Assembly: GCA_949294085.1 (NCBI GenBank)
Contig: CASFFX010000011.1
Span: forward strand, 47,636 to 111,635
Direction: 5' to 3'
Source of the DNA: an uncultured bacterium
GTDB taxonomy: Bacteria; Elusimicrobiota; Elusimicrobia; Elusimicrobiales; Elusimicrobiaceae
DNA: 64,000 bases
Of the stretch, positions 1 to 8,134 are shown in pieces. The notes below the pieces were generated by a model, which worked only from the letters and a program-made list of their open reading frames with translations, did not search any database and was not told where the DNA came from. The translations under genes and the position numbers were made by a program. Positions within the stretch are counted from its first letter, which is position 1; every line of letters begins with the position of its first letter.

Positions 1-1
1 G

Positions 2-175
2 CGGGAATTTACCTTGTACGTGGGAGATTCGGACGTGGATATGCAAACGGCTAAAAATGCCGGCGTGCGCGTGTGCGGCGTAACGTGGGGGTTCCGCACG
101 AGGGACGTATTGGCCGCGTACCGGCCGGACTTTTTGGCCGATTCTCCGGAGCAGATTCCCAATATGATTTTGTAA
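2..175 (+). CDS. HAD-family phosphatase, C-terminal part (phosphoglycolate phosphatase-like)
   Basis: Only the last 57 residues are inside the window; the gene begins upstream. The visible part contains the HAD motif IV region YVGDSDVDMQTAKNAG, whose acidic residues bind Mg2+, followed by GVTWGFR and a typical Gph-like tail (RPDFLADSPEQI). In phosphoglycolate phosphatases this region reads GDSxxDxxxAxxAGxxxxGVxWG, so hydrolysis of 2-phosphoglycolate or a similar small phosphoester in the cytoplasm is the best guess. The exact substrate cannot be told from this fragment. It converges on a glycerate kinase gene, with a bidirectional terminator between them. Confidence 0.85.
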   Translation, partial: REFTLYVGDSDVDMQTAKNAGVRVCGVTWGFRTRDVLAAYRPDFLADSPEQIPNMIL

Positions 176-199
176 TCGGCACTCCGCAAAAATAACATA

Positions 200-229
200 A
201 AAAAGGGAACCGCAACGGGTTCCCTTTTT
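200..229. terminator. Bidirectional rho-independent terminator
   Basis: A 12-bp perfect stem (AAAAAGGGAACC at 200-211, GGTTCCCTTTTT at 218-229) with a 6-nt loop. The A-tract and T-tract on either side allow it to serve both the HAD gene and the convergent glycerate kinase gene. Confidence 0.85.
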
Positions 230-243
230 GGTTGAAAGCAATT

Positions 244-1347
244 TTATATGTTTTTGCACGCCAGGCGCAGAAAGCGGGCGGTATGGCGCATGCATGTGGC
301 GCTGTCGGGGGCAAAGTCCGTCAGTACGGCAATTTGCGCTGGGGCAAACGGTTGGCGGCGAAGCGCATTTTCTTCCAGCTGGCCGCAGATAAACAAAACC
401 GGCTTGTGATGTTTTTTGGCCAGTTTCAACACGGCCAGCGGCGCTTTTCCGTAAAAAGTTTGGCGGTCCAATTTGCCTTCAGTCGTGAGAATCAAATCGG
501 CCCAATCAAACTGTTTTTCCAAATGGGCTTTTTGAAATAAAAAGTCCGCCCCCAAAATAAGCTTGGCGCCCAAACAGCCATACAGCCCGGCGGCAATGGC
601 GCCGGCGGCCGCGGTGCTGGGCGTGTGTGCAATATCCCGCCCCGAAGCGGCCTGCACGGCTTTGGCCCAGCAGGCCATGGCGCGGTCCAGGCGTTTGACT
701 TGTGCGGCGGAAGCTCCTTTCTGCGGGCCGAAAACCTTGGCCGAACTTTTGGGCCCCAACAGGGGGTTGGTAACGTCCGCCACGGCGAACAAACGCACCG
801 ATTTGAAGCGGGTTTTTACGGCGCTTAAATCCACGCGTTTTAGGTGCAGCAGCGGTTCGGCTCCCAAAGCAATTTCGTGGCCGTCTTTGTCCAGCAACCG
901 CGCACCGCACGCGGCCGCCATGCCGGCACCGCCGTCGTTGCAGGCCACGCCGCCCAAGCCTACGTAAATGGTCTTGGCTCCGGCTTGTACGGCTTTCAAA
1001 ATCACCTGCCCCACCCCATAGGAGGACGCGCCCATCGGGTCCAGCTCTTCTTTTTTGGCACTTCCTAACCCGCAGATGCGGGCGGTTTCCACCACGGCGG
1101 TTTCCCCGTCGTGCAATAATAAAAAGGAAGTTTGCTTCGTTTTCAGAAAAGCGTTTTTGGCCCGCACCGTTATTTTTTTGGCTTGCGGATCCAGCGCCGC
1201 AAAAAAATCCATAAACCCGTCTCCCCCGTCCGACAGCGGAAACGCCCGCACCGTATGTTTGCGCGCCAGCGCGCGCTGCAGCGTGCGTGCGGTTTGAACC
1301 GCGCTCAAAGCACCCTTAAACGCGTTAGGCAACACAAGAATATGCAT
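244..1347 (-). CDS. Glycerate kinase (GlxK/GarK family)
   Basis: This 367-residue protein matches the family's usual length of about 370-380. It starts MHILVLPNAFKGALSA, the family N-terminus (usually APDSFKGSLSA), and continues with LSDGGDGFMDFF. Later it has VGLGGVACNDGGAGMAAACG, the glycine-rich ATP/glycerate segment, and ILTTEGKLDRQTFYGKAP near residue 285. The family phosphorylates D-glycerate to 2-phosphoglycerate with ATP in the cytoplasm. The start codon overlaps the stop codon of the upstream outer-membrane protein gene by one base (TAATG), so translation is probably coupled. Functional linkage to that neighbour is not obvious. The neighbouring phosphoglycolate phosphatase-like gene could feed the same C2/C3 acid metabolism, but this is inference. 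Confidence 0.9.
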   Translation of the reverse strand: MHILVLPNAFKGALSAVQTARTLQRALARKHTVRAFPLSDGGDGFMDFFAALDPQAKKITVRAKNAFLKTKQTSFLLLHDGETAVVETARICGLGSAKKEELDPMGASSYGVGQVILKAVQAGAKTIYVGLGGVACNDGGAGMAAACGARLLDKDGHEIALGAEPLLHLKRVDLSAVKTRFKSVRLFAVADVTNPLLGPKSSAKVFGPQKGASAAQVKRLDRAMACWAKAVQAASGRDIAHTPSTAAAGAIAAGLYGCLGAKLILGADFLFQKAHLEKQFDWADLILTTEGKLDRQTFYGKAPLAVLKLAKKHHKPVLFICGQLEENALRRQPFAPAQIAVLTDFAPDSATCMRHTARFLRLACKNI

Positions 1348-2687
1348 TAGAATTTCCAGCTAAGTTTGGCTTGCAGTACGGTGTTGGAGGAGGCGGACTC
1401 TTGTAATTCGTCGCTGCGCGGGGCGAACACTTGGCGGGCTTCCAGCCCGAGCATCACGTCGTCCACCCACGTTTCCACGCCTACGCCCACCGCCCCGGAA
1501 AACCCGTTGGAGGAAAGCGTATCGCGAAACGGTAATTCCTGCGGCGTGCCCGACGACGAAGTGGTGGATACGTTACCGCGGTAATTCAGCGTGAGCATTT
1601 CATAGGAGGCATTGGCCGTCAGGTAAAACGTAAAGCGGTTGGCCGGATTGAGGTAATAGTTGGCGCCCAATCCCACCGTAATAATGTTGCCGCTGCTGCT
1701 GGCCGATACGGCTTCGCCCGTCGGCAACGCAAACGAATAGCTGTTATTGGCAATGCTGGAGAAGGTGAGCATGGGCCCCAGCCACAGATTCGTTTCTTTT
1801 AGGCGCCACAGAAATTTAGACGAAATTACCGCGCTGGTTCCGCCCATGTCTTCGGTTTGGGTGCCCAGGTCCAGCGTATAGATGTCTCCCAGGTTGATTC
1901 TTCCGCTGGCTTTCAAATCCAGCGCCATGGCGCCGGCTTCCACGGCAAAATACTTGTTAAAATCTTTTTCTTTGTAGGAGGCCTTTTTCGGGGTTTCTTT
2001 GGGAGCGGCTTGCTTTTTTTGGGAGGCCAATTCTTCTTTGGCGGCGGCATATTCCTGCTGGCTGATGGCCCCCGTTTTTACGCCTTTTACAAAAGCTTCT
2101 TCGTCCGTCAAGGGGCGCGGGGCCGGGGTTTGCACTTGGGCGGAAGGGGTAACAACCGAACCGTTGACCACGGTGGCTTTTTGCGCGTCAAACACTTGGT
2201 CAATGTCGGAGTCAAACGTCAGCCCGCCGGCGACTTGTACGCCGGTATCGGTGCCGGCTTGGGCAGCCGCTTGAGCGGCGGCCTGCCGGGCGGCCGTTTG
2301 CTGTTGGGTCTGCTGGACGAATTCCTGCTGGGCTTTTTCGCCCTGGTCGTAATCATATACGTCAATAGAAACGATTTGCGGCATATCCACGTTGACGATG
2401 GACCCGTCGTCCGTTTGCAGTTTGAGGTTGAATTCGTCCATGTCCAAAATGACGCCCACCAACTGGGTGCCGCCTTTTAGCACAAGGCGGTGTTTGTCGG
2501 GCAGGATTTGTTCAATTTCGCGTTGGTTGAGCGTGATGTTGCCGTATGAAGTGGCCAGGTTCAGCGTGTATTCCGTTTGGGATAAAATGGACCCGCTGAT
2601 CAGCTCCCCGGTTTTCATTTTGATGGTTTCCGCTTGGGCCAGCGCGGCCGCCAGCAAGAAACATACGGCAAAAACACTTTTTTTCAT
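1347..2687 (-). CDS. Predicted outer-membrane beta-barrel protein with two N-terminal Sm-like repeats
   Basis: A 446-residue protein with a signal peptide (MKKSVFAVCFLLAAALAQA, cleavage before ETIKMK). Residues about 22-62 and 65-108 form two similar repeats of the pattern K-G-x-x-x-x-G-x-I-L-x-x-x-x-x-x-L-x-L, each ending in an I-x-x-I strand, as in small SH3/Sm-like barrels. Residues about 115-235 are Gln/Ala-rich and low complexity. The C-terminal 200 residues alternate polar and aromatic residues in strands separated by turns and end in a terminal Phe (LSWKF), the usual BAM recognition signature. The role is unknown; an outer-membrane barrel with a periplasmic N-domain is inferred. A GAGG Shine-Dalgarno lies 7 nt before the ATG. 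Translation appears coupled to glycerate kinase downstream. Confidence 0.7.
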   Translation of the reverse strand: MKKSVFAVCFLLAAALAQAETIKMKTGELISGSILSQTEYTLNLATSYGNITLNQREIEQILPDKHRLVLKGGTQLVGVILDMDEFNLKLQTDDGSIVNVDMPQIVSIDVYDYDQGEKAQQEFVQQTQQQTAARQAAAQAAAQAGTDTGVQVAGGLTFDSDIDQVFDAQKATVVNGSVVTPSAQVQTPAPRPLTDEEAFVKGVKTGAISQQEYAAAKEELASQKKQAAPKETPKKASYKEKDFNKYFAVEAGAMALDLKASGRINLGDIYTLDLGTQTEDMGGTSAVISSKFLWRLKETNLWLGPMLTFSSIANNSYSFALPTGEAVSASSSGNIITVGLGANYYLNPANRFTFYLTANASYEMLTLNYRGNVSTTSSSGTPQELPFRDTLSSNGFSGAVGVGVETWVDDVMLGLEARQVFAPRSDELQESASSNTVLQAKLSWKF

Positions 2688-2744
2688 ACAACCTCGCTTG
2701 GAAATAAAAGGAAAAGACGGCGCGGCAGGGCCGCGCCGTTTGAA

Positions 2745-3098
2745 TTATTTGGATTCTTGTTCCACTACTTTTTCGGTTTCGGATTCGGCAGGTTTTTCTT
2801 CCGTTTCGGCCACGGCGCAAGCGCACGGAGCAACCGCTTTTTTGATTTTGCGAATTGCTTTAAGCACTTTGGCCACGGTCAGAAAACCAATGGCAGCAGC
2901 CAGGTCGCTCAGCACGTAGAAAGCGGCCGCCATCCACATTTCCGCACCGGAAAGTTGCGGATGCGTAAAAATGGCATACGCTTGGAACACCGCATACACC
3001 AACGCCAGATAAAAAAGCACCAAGAAAATGACGGACAACCCTTTCAGGCACAGCCAGTTGTGGGGCCACCATTTGGCGCATTTGCAGCATTTAGACAT
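2745..3098 (-). CDS. Small membrane protein, unknown function (PHNWL family copy A)
   Basis: A 117-residue protein with a Cys/Trp-rich N-terminus (SKCCKCAKWWPHNWL), two or three hydrophobic segments (about residues 20-45, 55-75 and 77-90) and a charged Glu/Lys-rich tail. It is related to the protein encoded at 3187-3486: both have PHNWL followed by LxGL, a FxxLFY transmembrane start, and a later L-x-A-x-x-x-x-G-F pattern. The start has a good AAAGGAG Shine-Dalgarno and its own extended -10 promoter. No domain was recognised. An inner-membrane location is inferred from hydrophobicity. Confidence 0.65.
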   Translation of the reverse strand: MSKCCKCAKWWPHNWLCLKGLSVIFLVLFYLALVYAVFQAYAIFTHPQLSGAEMWMAAAFYVLSDLAAAIGFLTVAKVLKAIRKIKKAVAPCACAVAETEEKPAESETEKVVEQESK

Positions 3099-3146
3099 AG
3101 TTCACTCCTTTTTCACGGGGAAAAACGTCTTACCCCCTATGTTCAT

Positions 3147-3155
3147 ATTGTATCA
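3147..3155 (-). promoter_or_regulatory. Extended -10 promoter of the small membrane protein gene
   Basis: TGATACAAT on the minus strand, about 50 nt before the ATG at 3098. Confidence 0.5.
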
Positions 3156-3186
3156 AAAGAATAGGAGTTGTGCGCTAGTCCCGCGT

Positions 3187-3486
3187 TTAGCGCGAAACGG
3201 CGCGCAGAATATCGGAAAGAGCTTTCAAACCGCAAACCGGCAGGCTAAACCCCACACAGGCCAGCGCGGCCTGCAGCGTGGCCAGCCCATACAGCCGCCG
3301 CAGTGGGGCGGAGTTCAGAGCCAGTTGTTCCGGAGGGGTAAAAAACGTAAGCCCCCATTGAACGGCGGCATACAGTCCCACCGCCAGCGTGGCGTAAAAC
3401 AACGCGATAAACACCCGCCGCAGGCCGGGCAAATCCAGCCAGTTGTGGGGCAGAAAAGGTTCTATTTTAAGGTAAGCGGTGCGCAT
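3187..3486 (-). CDS. Small membrane protein, unknown function (PHNWL family copy B)
   Basis: Start taken at the ATG at 3486 (MRTAYLKIE), giving 99 residues, because a GGAGG lies 12 nt upstream. The ATG at 3507 has no ribosome binding site. Either start overlaps the end of recN, so the two are probably co-translated. The protein has FLPHNWLDLPGLRRVFIALFY, a second hydrophobic stretch after residue 60 (LATLQAALACVGFSLPVCGLK), and no recognised domain. It is a paralogue of the protein at 2745-3098. Confidence 0.65.
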   Translation of the reverse strand: MRTAYLKIEPFLPHNWLDLPGLRRVFIALFYATLAVGLYAAVQWGLTFFTPPEQLALNSAPLRRLYGLATLQAALACVGFSLPVCGLKALSDILRAVSR

Positions 3487-5128
3487 CTTTAAGCAGTTCC
3501 TCCGCATGGGCCAACGCAGCCGATTGCTTGCCCGCGTGGCCGCCCAGCATACGGGCGATTTCGGCCGTCAGCGCGGGGCCGCTTAGCGGGACAATGGTTA
3601 CATCGGTGGAGTTTTGGGTAGATTTTTTAGATACGTGAAAATTCTGGTCCGCCTGCGCCGCCACCTGCGCCAAATGCGTTACGCACAGCACCTGGCGGCC
3701 TTGGGCGGCCGCGTGCAGCTTTTGGCCTACCAAATGGCCCGTTTCTCCGCCAATGCCGGCGTCCACTTCGTCAAACACCATCACGGGCACGGTGGGGGCC
3801 AGCACGGTTTTGAGGCCCAGCATCACGCGGGAAATTTCCCCGCCCGAAGCGATGTTTTTAAGCGGGCGCAGCGCTTGTCCCGGGTTGGGGGAAAACAAAA
3901 ATTCTACTTTATCCCCACCCGTGGGGCCGAGATTTTCTTCGTCCATTTCTACCGCCACGGAAAACCGTACCGACGCAAATCCCAACGGGCGGATTTCTTC
4001 GCTGATGCGGGCGGAAAGCTTTTGGGCCGCCGCCATGCGTTTGTCGTGCAGTTGGCGGGACAGCGCCAGCAGTTCCTGGCGGGCTTTGGCCAAATCTTCC
4101 TGCAGTTCCTGTTCGTGTGCCTCGCTGTTTTGCAGCTGCGAAATTTTCTCGTGCAAGTCGCGGGCGGTGTTTAATACGTCCGCAATCTCGGGGCCGAATT
4201 TGGCTTTGAGCCGTTTGATTTTTTCATGCCGCTCCAGCATCCGGTCCAGCGCGTCCGGCTCCAGGTTGATGTCGTCTTTATAAGCGCCCAGGGTGTTGGC
4301 GGCTTCTTCCAGCGTAAGCAAGGCGGAATTTAAGTCCTCCGACAACGGGGTCAAATTTTCGTCCAGCTCCGCCATATTTTGCAAATCGCGCAGGGCTTTG
4401 CCGGCGCGTGCGGTGGCGGAATCTTCCGCTTCGTACAATTCGTAATAAGCTTCCTGCGCCATTTCCAGCAGGCGCCCGGCGTGTTTCATTTTGGGCAAGG
4501 TTTGTTCTAACTGCAAATCTTCGTCGGCCGTGGGGTTTACGTCCTCTATTTCTTTTAATTGATATTGGTACATGTCCAGCAGGCGTTCTTTTTCCTGCTC
4601 GCTTAAGCGGGCGGCGTCCAGCTGGGCTTGCAAGGCTTGGCTTTTGCGCCAGGCTGCTTCGGTTTTTTGCACCCAGGCGTCGTGCTTGGCAAATTTGTCC
4701 AGCAACGCCAAATGAACGGACGCATGCAGCAAACTTTGGTGTTCGTGCTGACCGTGAAAATCCACCAGCGCGCGGCCCAGCCGCCCCAGCGCGGCCACGG
4801 TTACGGCGCGGCCGTCCACGGAGGCTTTGCCTTTTCCTTTTTTGTCCAATTCGCGCTTGAGGGTAAACACGTCCCCGGCAATGTGATATTCTTCGCGCAA
4901 GTCCTGCGGCAGGTCCGCCGCGGAAAATACGGCGGAAACGGTCATTTTGTCGGCCCCGTCTTTGATGACGGACACGTCGCCCCGCGCACCCAGCACAAAG
5001 CCCAGCGCTTCAATGACGATGGATTTCCCGGCGCCCGTTTCGCCCGAAAAGACATTTAATCCCGGGGCAAATTCCAGCGATAAGTCCGAAATAATGGCAA
5101 AGTTTTGCACGCGCATGCGCAGCAGCAT
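3467..5128 (-). CDS. recN: DNA repair protein RecN
   Basis: A 553-residue SMC-like ATPase of normal family length. The Walker A motif GETGAGKS lies at about residues 30-37 after the RecN signature LRMRVQNFAIISDLSLEF. The centre (about 150-370) is a long coiled coil. The signature motif IASGGEISRVMLGLK is at about 430 and Walker B VMVFDEVDAGIGGETG at about 455-470, followed by the D-loop and the ..HLAQVAAQAD switch. RecN acts in double-strand break repair and sister chromatid cohesion. It lies 1 nt after nadK, the nadK-recN linkage found in many bacteria, with a GGGGGA ribosome binding site. It overlaps a small membrane protein gene downstream. Confidence 0.96.
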   Translation of the reverse strand: MLLRMRVQNFAIISDLSLEFAPGLNVFSGETGAGKSIVIEALGFVLGARGDVSVIKDGADKMTVSAVFSAADLPQDLREEYHIAGDVFTLKRELDKKGKGKASVDGRAVTVAALGRLGRALVDFHGQHEHQSLLHASVHLALLDKFAKHDAWVQKTEAAWRKSQALQAQLDAARLSEQEKERLLDMYQYQLKEIEDVNPTADEDLQLEQTLPKMKHAGRLLEMAQEAYYELYEAEDSATARAGKALRDLQNMAELDENLTPLSEDLNSALLTLEEAANTLGAYKDDINLEPDALDRMLERHEKIKRLKAKFGPEIADVLNTARDLHEKISQLQNSEAHEQELQEDLAKARQELLALSRQLHDKRMAAAQKLSARISEEIRPLGFASVRFSVAVEMDEENLGPTGGDKVEFLFSPNPGQALRPLKNIASGGEISRVMLGLKTVLAPTVPVMVFDEVDAGIGGETGHLVGQKLHAAAQGRQVLCVTHLAQVAAQADQNFHVSKKSTQNSTDVTIVPLSGPALTAEIARMLGGHAGKQSAALAHAEELLKDAHRLP

Positions 5129-5129
5129 A

Positions 5130-5957
5130 TCAGCGGTTCCCCCAGTTTAGTTTGCGTTTTAAGATGGTAAAAAAGCTTCGCTGCGGCGGGCAGAGCAATT
5201 TGGCTTTCATCGCGCTGCGGGAAATTTGCACGCAGGCGCCCGGCGGCAGGATAAAGTTAATTTGGCCGTCAATGCTGCAGGCGGCCCGGTCGGACTCGTT
5301 TTTGAAAACGGGCGTCAGGGCCAGCGTTCCGTCGGCCGATAAAATCAGCGGCCGCTGGTGCAGCGTGTGCGGGCAAATGGGCGTTACGGCCAGCACCTCT
5401 ACGCCCGGTTCCACAATCGGGCCGCCCGCCGCCAGCGAATAGGCGGTGGACCCGGTGGGCGTGGAAACGATTACGCCGTCGCCAAAATAGGAAGGAATTT
5501 CTTTTCCGTTCCATTGGGCTTCTACCAAAAAAGCCCGCGGCGCCGCCGCCCGCAGCACACAGTCGTTAAAAGCCACAAATTCCCGCGGGTGCGCCCCCGG
5601 GGCCGCCAGCCGGGTGTGCAGCATAAACCGCTCGTGCACGGCGCATTGGCCGTTTAACAGCACTTGCAATGCGGGCAGGGCGTCCTCGCGTTCGCACGCG
5701 GCCAGAAAGCCCAGCGTGCCGCAGTTAATGCCAAAAATAGGAATCCCCAGCGGGGCGGCGGCACGCGCACAGCGCAGCATGGTGCCGTCTCCGCCCATAC
5801 TGACGAGGAGTTCCGTCTCCGCCGTCAGCCGGCTTAAATCGGTAATCAGTTCGGTTTGCACGCCGTGCTGGCGCAAGAACGCGCACACCTCTTCGGACAA
5901 CGGAACGGTATGATTTTTTTGCGTATTGTAAAAAACGGCGGCTGTTTTGAAAGTCAT
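5130..5957 (-). CDS. nadK: NAD kinase
   Basis: A 275-residue protein that phosphorylates NAD+ to NADP+ using ATP or polyphosphate. It has the GGDGTMLR motif (about residue 55) with catalytic Asp, then GINCGTLGFLA, the NE/D motif replaced by FNDCVL, and the conserved glycine-rich block PTGSTAYSLAAGGPIVEP followed by VTPICPHTLHQRPLIL. It is first in an operon with recN. The ATG lies 9 nt downstream of an extended -10 element and has no Shine-Dalgarno, so the mRNA may be nearly leaderless. Confidence 0.95.
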   Translation of the reverse strand: MTFKTAAVFYNTQKNHTVPLSEEVCAFLRQHGVQTELITDLSRLTAETELLVSMGGDGTMLRCARAAAPLGIPIFGINCGTLGFLAACEREDALPALQVLLNGQCAVHERFMLHTRLAAPGAHPREFVAFNDCVLRAAAPRAFLVEAQWNGKEIPSYFGDGVIVSTPTGSTAYSLAAGGPIVEPGVEVLAVTPICPHTLHQRPLILSADGTLALTPVFKNESDRAACSIDGQINFILPPGACVQISRSAMKAKLLCPPQRSFFTILKRKLNWGNR

Positions 5958-5966
5958 TGTTCTTTT

Positions 5967-5975
5967 ATTTTAGCA
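5967..5975 (-). promoter_or_regulatory. Extended -10 promoter of nadK-recN
   Basis: TGCTAAAAT on the minus strand ends 9 nt before the nadK ATG, leaving a 5' leader of only about 2-3 nt. It is divergent from the nifU promoter. Confidence 0.55.
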
Positions 5976-6027
5976 AAAAGCGCTGGCGGCGGGGTATGAA
6001 AGGGGAAAAGTGGCAAAGAAAGCAAAA

Positions 6028-6036
6028 TGATATAAT
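6028..6036 (+). promoter_or_regulatory. Extended -10 promoter of nifU-nifS
   Basis: TGATATAAT, 28 nt before the nifU ATG. A weak A/G-rich Shine-Dalgarno (AGGAAAGGGGG) lies between. Confidence 0.55.
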
Positions 6037-6064
6037 GAATATATATAGGAAAGGGGGTCTTGCT

Positions 6065-6913
6065 ATGTGGGACTATACGGATAAAGTAATGGATCATTTT
6101 AGAAACCCGCGCAACGTGGGAGCCATTCCCAATGCCGACGGAACGGGCCAAGTCGGCAGCCTGGTGTGCGGCGACGCCCTGAAGCTGACCATCAAAGTAA
6201 ACAAAGAAACCGACGTAATTGAAGACGCCAAGTTTGAGACGTTTGGCTGTGCCAGCGCCATTGCCTCTTCGTCCATTTTGACGGAAATGATTAAAGGCAA
6301 AACCATTGCCGAAGCTTCCAAAATTACCAACCAGGATATTGCCGACGCTTTAGGTACGCTGCCGGCTGAAAAGATGCATTGTTCCGTGATGGGCATGGAA
6401 GCGCTGGAAGCCGCGGTGAAAAGCTACCGCCAGGGCGGCCAGCCGGTGGTGTTTGAACAACAGGAAGAAAAAATCGTTTGCCATTGTTTTAACGTGTCGG
6501 AAGAAACCATTATCAAAGCGATTCGCGCCAACCACTTAAAAACGGTGGAAGACGTAACCCACTTTACCAAAGCGGGCGGCGGCTGCGGCCGGTGCAAGGG
6601 CGAAATCCAAAAGATTTTGGATAAAGTGAACGGGGCCAACCCGGTGCCGCAAACGCACCAAAAGCTTTTTGCACAGATGACGGTGGTGGAAAAAATTAAA
6701 ACCATTGAACAAGTGCTGGAAGAGGACGTGCGCCCCAAACTGAATATGGACGGCGGCTCGGCGGAACTGACGGACTTGGCGGGATCGGTAGTCAAAATCC
6801 GCCTGACCGGCATGTGCAGCGGCTGCGCGGGGGCGGCCGGTACGCTGAAAAATTTTATTGAAAAAACGCTGAAGGAAAAAGTGGATCCTTCCCTGACGGT
6901 GGAGCAAGCGTAA
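6065..6913 (+). CDS. nifU: NifU-type iron-sulfur cluster scaffold, three domains
   Basis: Start set at MWDYTDKVMDHF (ATG 6065), the family N-terminus; an in-frame ATG at 5957 would add 36 non-homologous residues across the promoter. The 282-residue protein has the full NifU layout. An IscU-like domain has three cluster-binding Cys (SLVCGDAL, FGCASAI, MHCSVM). A central BFD-like [2Fe-2S] domain has four Cys (VCHCFN and GGCGRCKGE). The C-terminal NifU domain has CxxC (GMCSGCAG). It assembles Fe-S clusters using sulfur from the adjacent NifS. No nitrogenase genes are nearby, so this is probably the general Fe-S system, as in several anaerobes. The gap to nifS is one base. Confidence 0.95.
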   Translation: MWDYTDKVMDHFRNPRNVGAIPNADGTGQVGSLVCGDALKLTIKVNKETDVIEDAKFETFGCASAIASSSILTEMIKGKTIAEASKITNQDIADALGTLPAEKMHCSVMGMEALEAAVKSYRQGGQPVVFEQQEEKIVCHCFNVSEETIIKAIRANHLKTVEDVTHFTKAGGGCGRCKGEIQKILDKVNGANPVPQTHQKLFAQMTVVEKIKTIEQVLEEDVRPKLNMDGGSAELTDLAGSVVKIRLTGMCSGCAGAAGTLKNFIEKTLKEKVDPSLTVEQA

Positions 6914-6914
6914 T

Positions 6915-8084
6915 ATGAAAGTGATTTATTTGGACAACAACGCAACTACCCAATGCGCTCCGGCGGTGGTGGAAGCCATGCTTCCGTATTTTTCCGAAAA
7001 ATACGGCAACGCCTCCAGCATGCACACGTTTGGCGGCAACAACCGCCACGTTATTGACGAGGCCCGCCGCAAAGTGGCGGCTTTCATTGGGGCGGCCCAC
7101 GAGGACGAAATTATTTTCACCTCCTGCGCTACCGAAAGCGACAACACGGCCATTTTTTCCGCCGTGCGCACCCAGCCCCGCAAAAAACACATCATCACTT
7201 CCGCGGTGGAACACCCCGCCATTATGGAGCCGTACAAATACCTGGAAACGAAAGGCTATCGGGTGGATTTTATCGGGGTGGACGAATACGGCCGCTTTGA
7301 TATGGCCCGCTTCCAAAACGTGCTGGACGAAGATACGGCGCTGGTGTCGGTAATGTGGGCCAACAGCGAAACGGGAACGATTTTTCCGATTGCAGAAATC
7401 GCCCGCCTGACGCACGAAAAAGGCGCCCTTTTTCATACCGACGCGGTACAGGCGGTTGGAAAAATCCCGGTGGACGTGCAGCAAGCGGGGGTGGATATGC
7501 TTTCGCTTTCCGGGCACAAATTTCACGGGCCCAAAGGCGTAGGCGCTTTGTATGTGCGCCGCGGCGTGCTGTTTATGCCGTACCTGATGGGCGGCCACCA
7601 GGAAAGACACCGTCGGGCCGGCACGGAAAACGTGCCGTATATTGTAGGCCTGGGCAAAGCGTGTGAACTGGCCCAGCAGCGCCTGAACGACGGAACGTCG
7701 GCCCGTATTGCCGCCTTGCGCGATAAATTGGAAAAAGGCATTTTGGCGTCGGTTCCCGATGTGAAAGTGAACGGGGATCCGCAGCACCGCGTGCCCAACA
7801 CCACCAACATCAGCTTTGGGTACATTGAAGGGGAATCCATTTTGATGTATCTGAACGATTTGGGGGTTTGTGCTTCGTCCGGTTCGGCGTGCACGTCCGG
7901 CTCGCTGGAGCCTTCCCACGTATTGCGGGCGATGGGAGTGCCGTTTCAATTTGCCCACGGGTCTATCCGGTTTTCGCTTTCGGACCAGACCACCGAGGCG
8001 GATATAGACTTGGTGCTCAAAGAACTGCCGCCTATTATTGAACGGCTGCGTAAAATTTCGCCGTTTTCGCGCTTAGCCGCTTAA
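6915..8084 (+). CDS. nifS: Cysteine desulfurase NifS
   Basis: A 389-residue PLP enzyme that takes sulfur from L-cysteine and passes it to NifU as persulfide. The sequence shows the N-terminus YLDNNATT, the PLP-binding region SLSGHKFHGPKGVGALY with the Schiff-base Lys, the RAGTEN motif (HRRAGTENVPYIVG), and the active-site loop SSGSACTSGSLEPSHVL with catalytic Cys, all typical of group I NifS/IscS. It follows nifU by one base and ends at a strong terminator, so nifU-nifS is a two-gene operon. Confidence 0.96.
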   Translation: MKVIYLDNNATTQCAPAVVEAMLPYFSEKYGNASSMHTFGGNNRHVIDEARRKVAAFIGAAHEDEIIFTSCATESDNTAIFSAVRTQPRKKHIITSAVEHPAIMEPYKYLETKGYRVDFIGVDEYGRFDMARFQNVLDEDTALVSVMWANSETGTIFPIAEIARLTHEKGALFHTDAVQAVGKIPVDVQQAGVDMLSLSGHKFHGPKGVGALYVRRGVLFMPYLMGGHQERHRRAGTENVPYIVGLGKACELAQQRLNDGTSARIAALRDKLEKGILASVPDVKVNGDPQHRVPNTTNISFGYIEGESILMYLNDLGVCASSGSACTSGSLEPSHVLRAMGVPFQFAHGSIRFSLSDQTTEADIDLVLKELPPIIERLRKISPFSRLAA

Positions 8085-8088
8085 TTTT

Positions 8089-8124
8089 CGCGCCCGTGCC
8101 TCTTTGGCCGGGCGCGTATTTTTT
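8089..8124 (+). terminator. Rho-independent terminator after nifS
   Basis: An 8-bp stem CGCGCCCG (8089-8096) with CGGGCGCG (8109-8116), an inner GCC/GGC extension, then TATTTTTT. It lies immediately before the ribosome binding site of the next gene. Confidence 0.85.
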
Positions 8125-8134
8125 GGGAGCGTAC

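Noticed and set aside
6065..8084. nifU-nifS as part of a nitrogen-fixation cluster
   Set aside because: No nitrogenase or nif-specific genes are present; NifUS-type systems serve general Fe-S assembly in several anaerobes.
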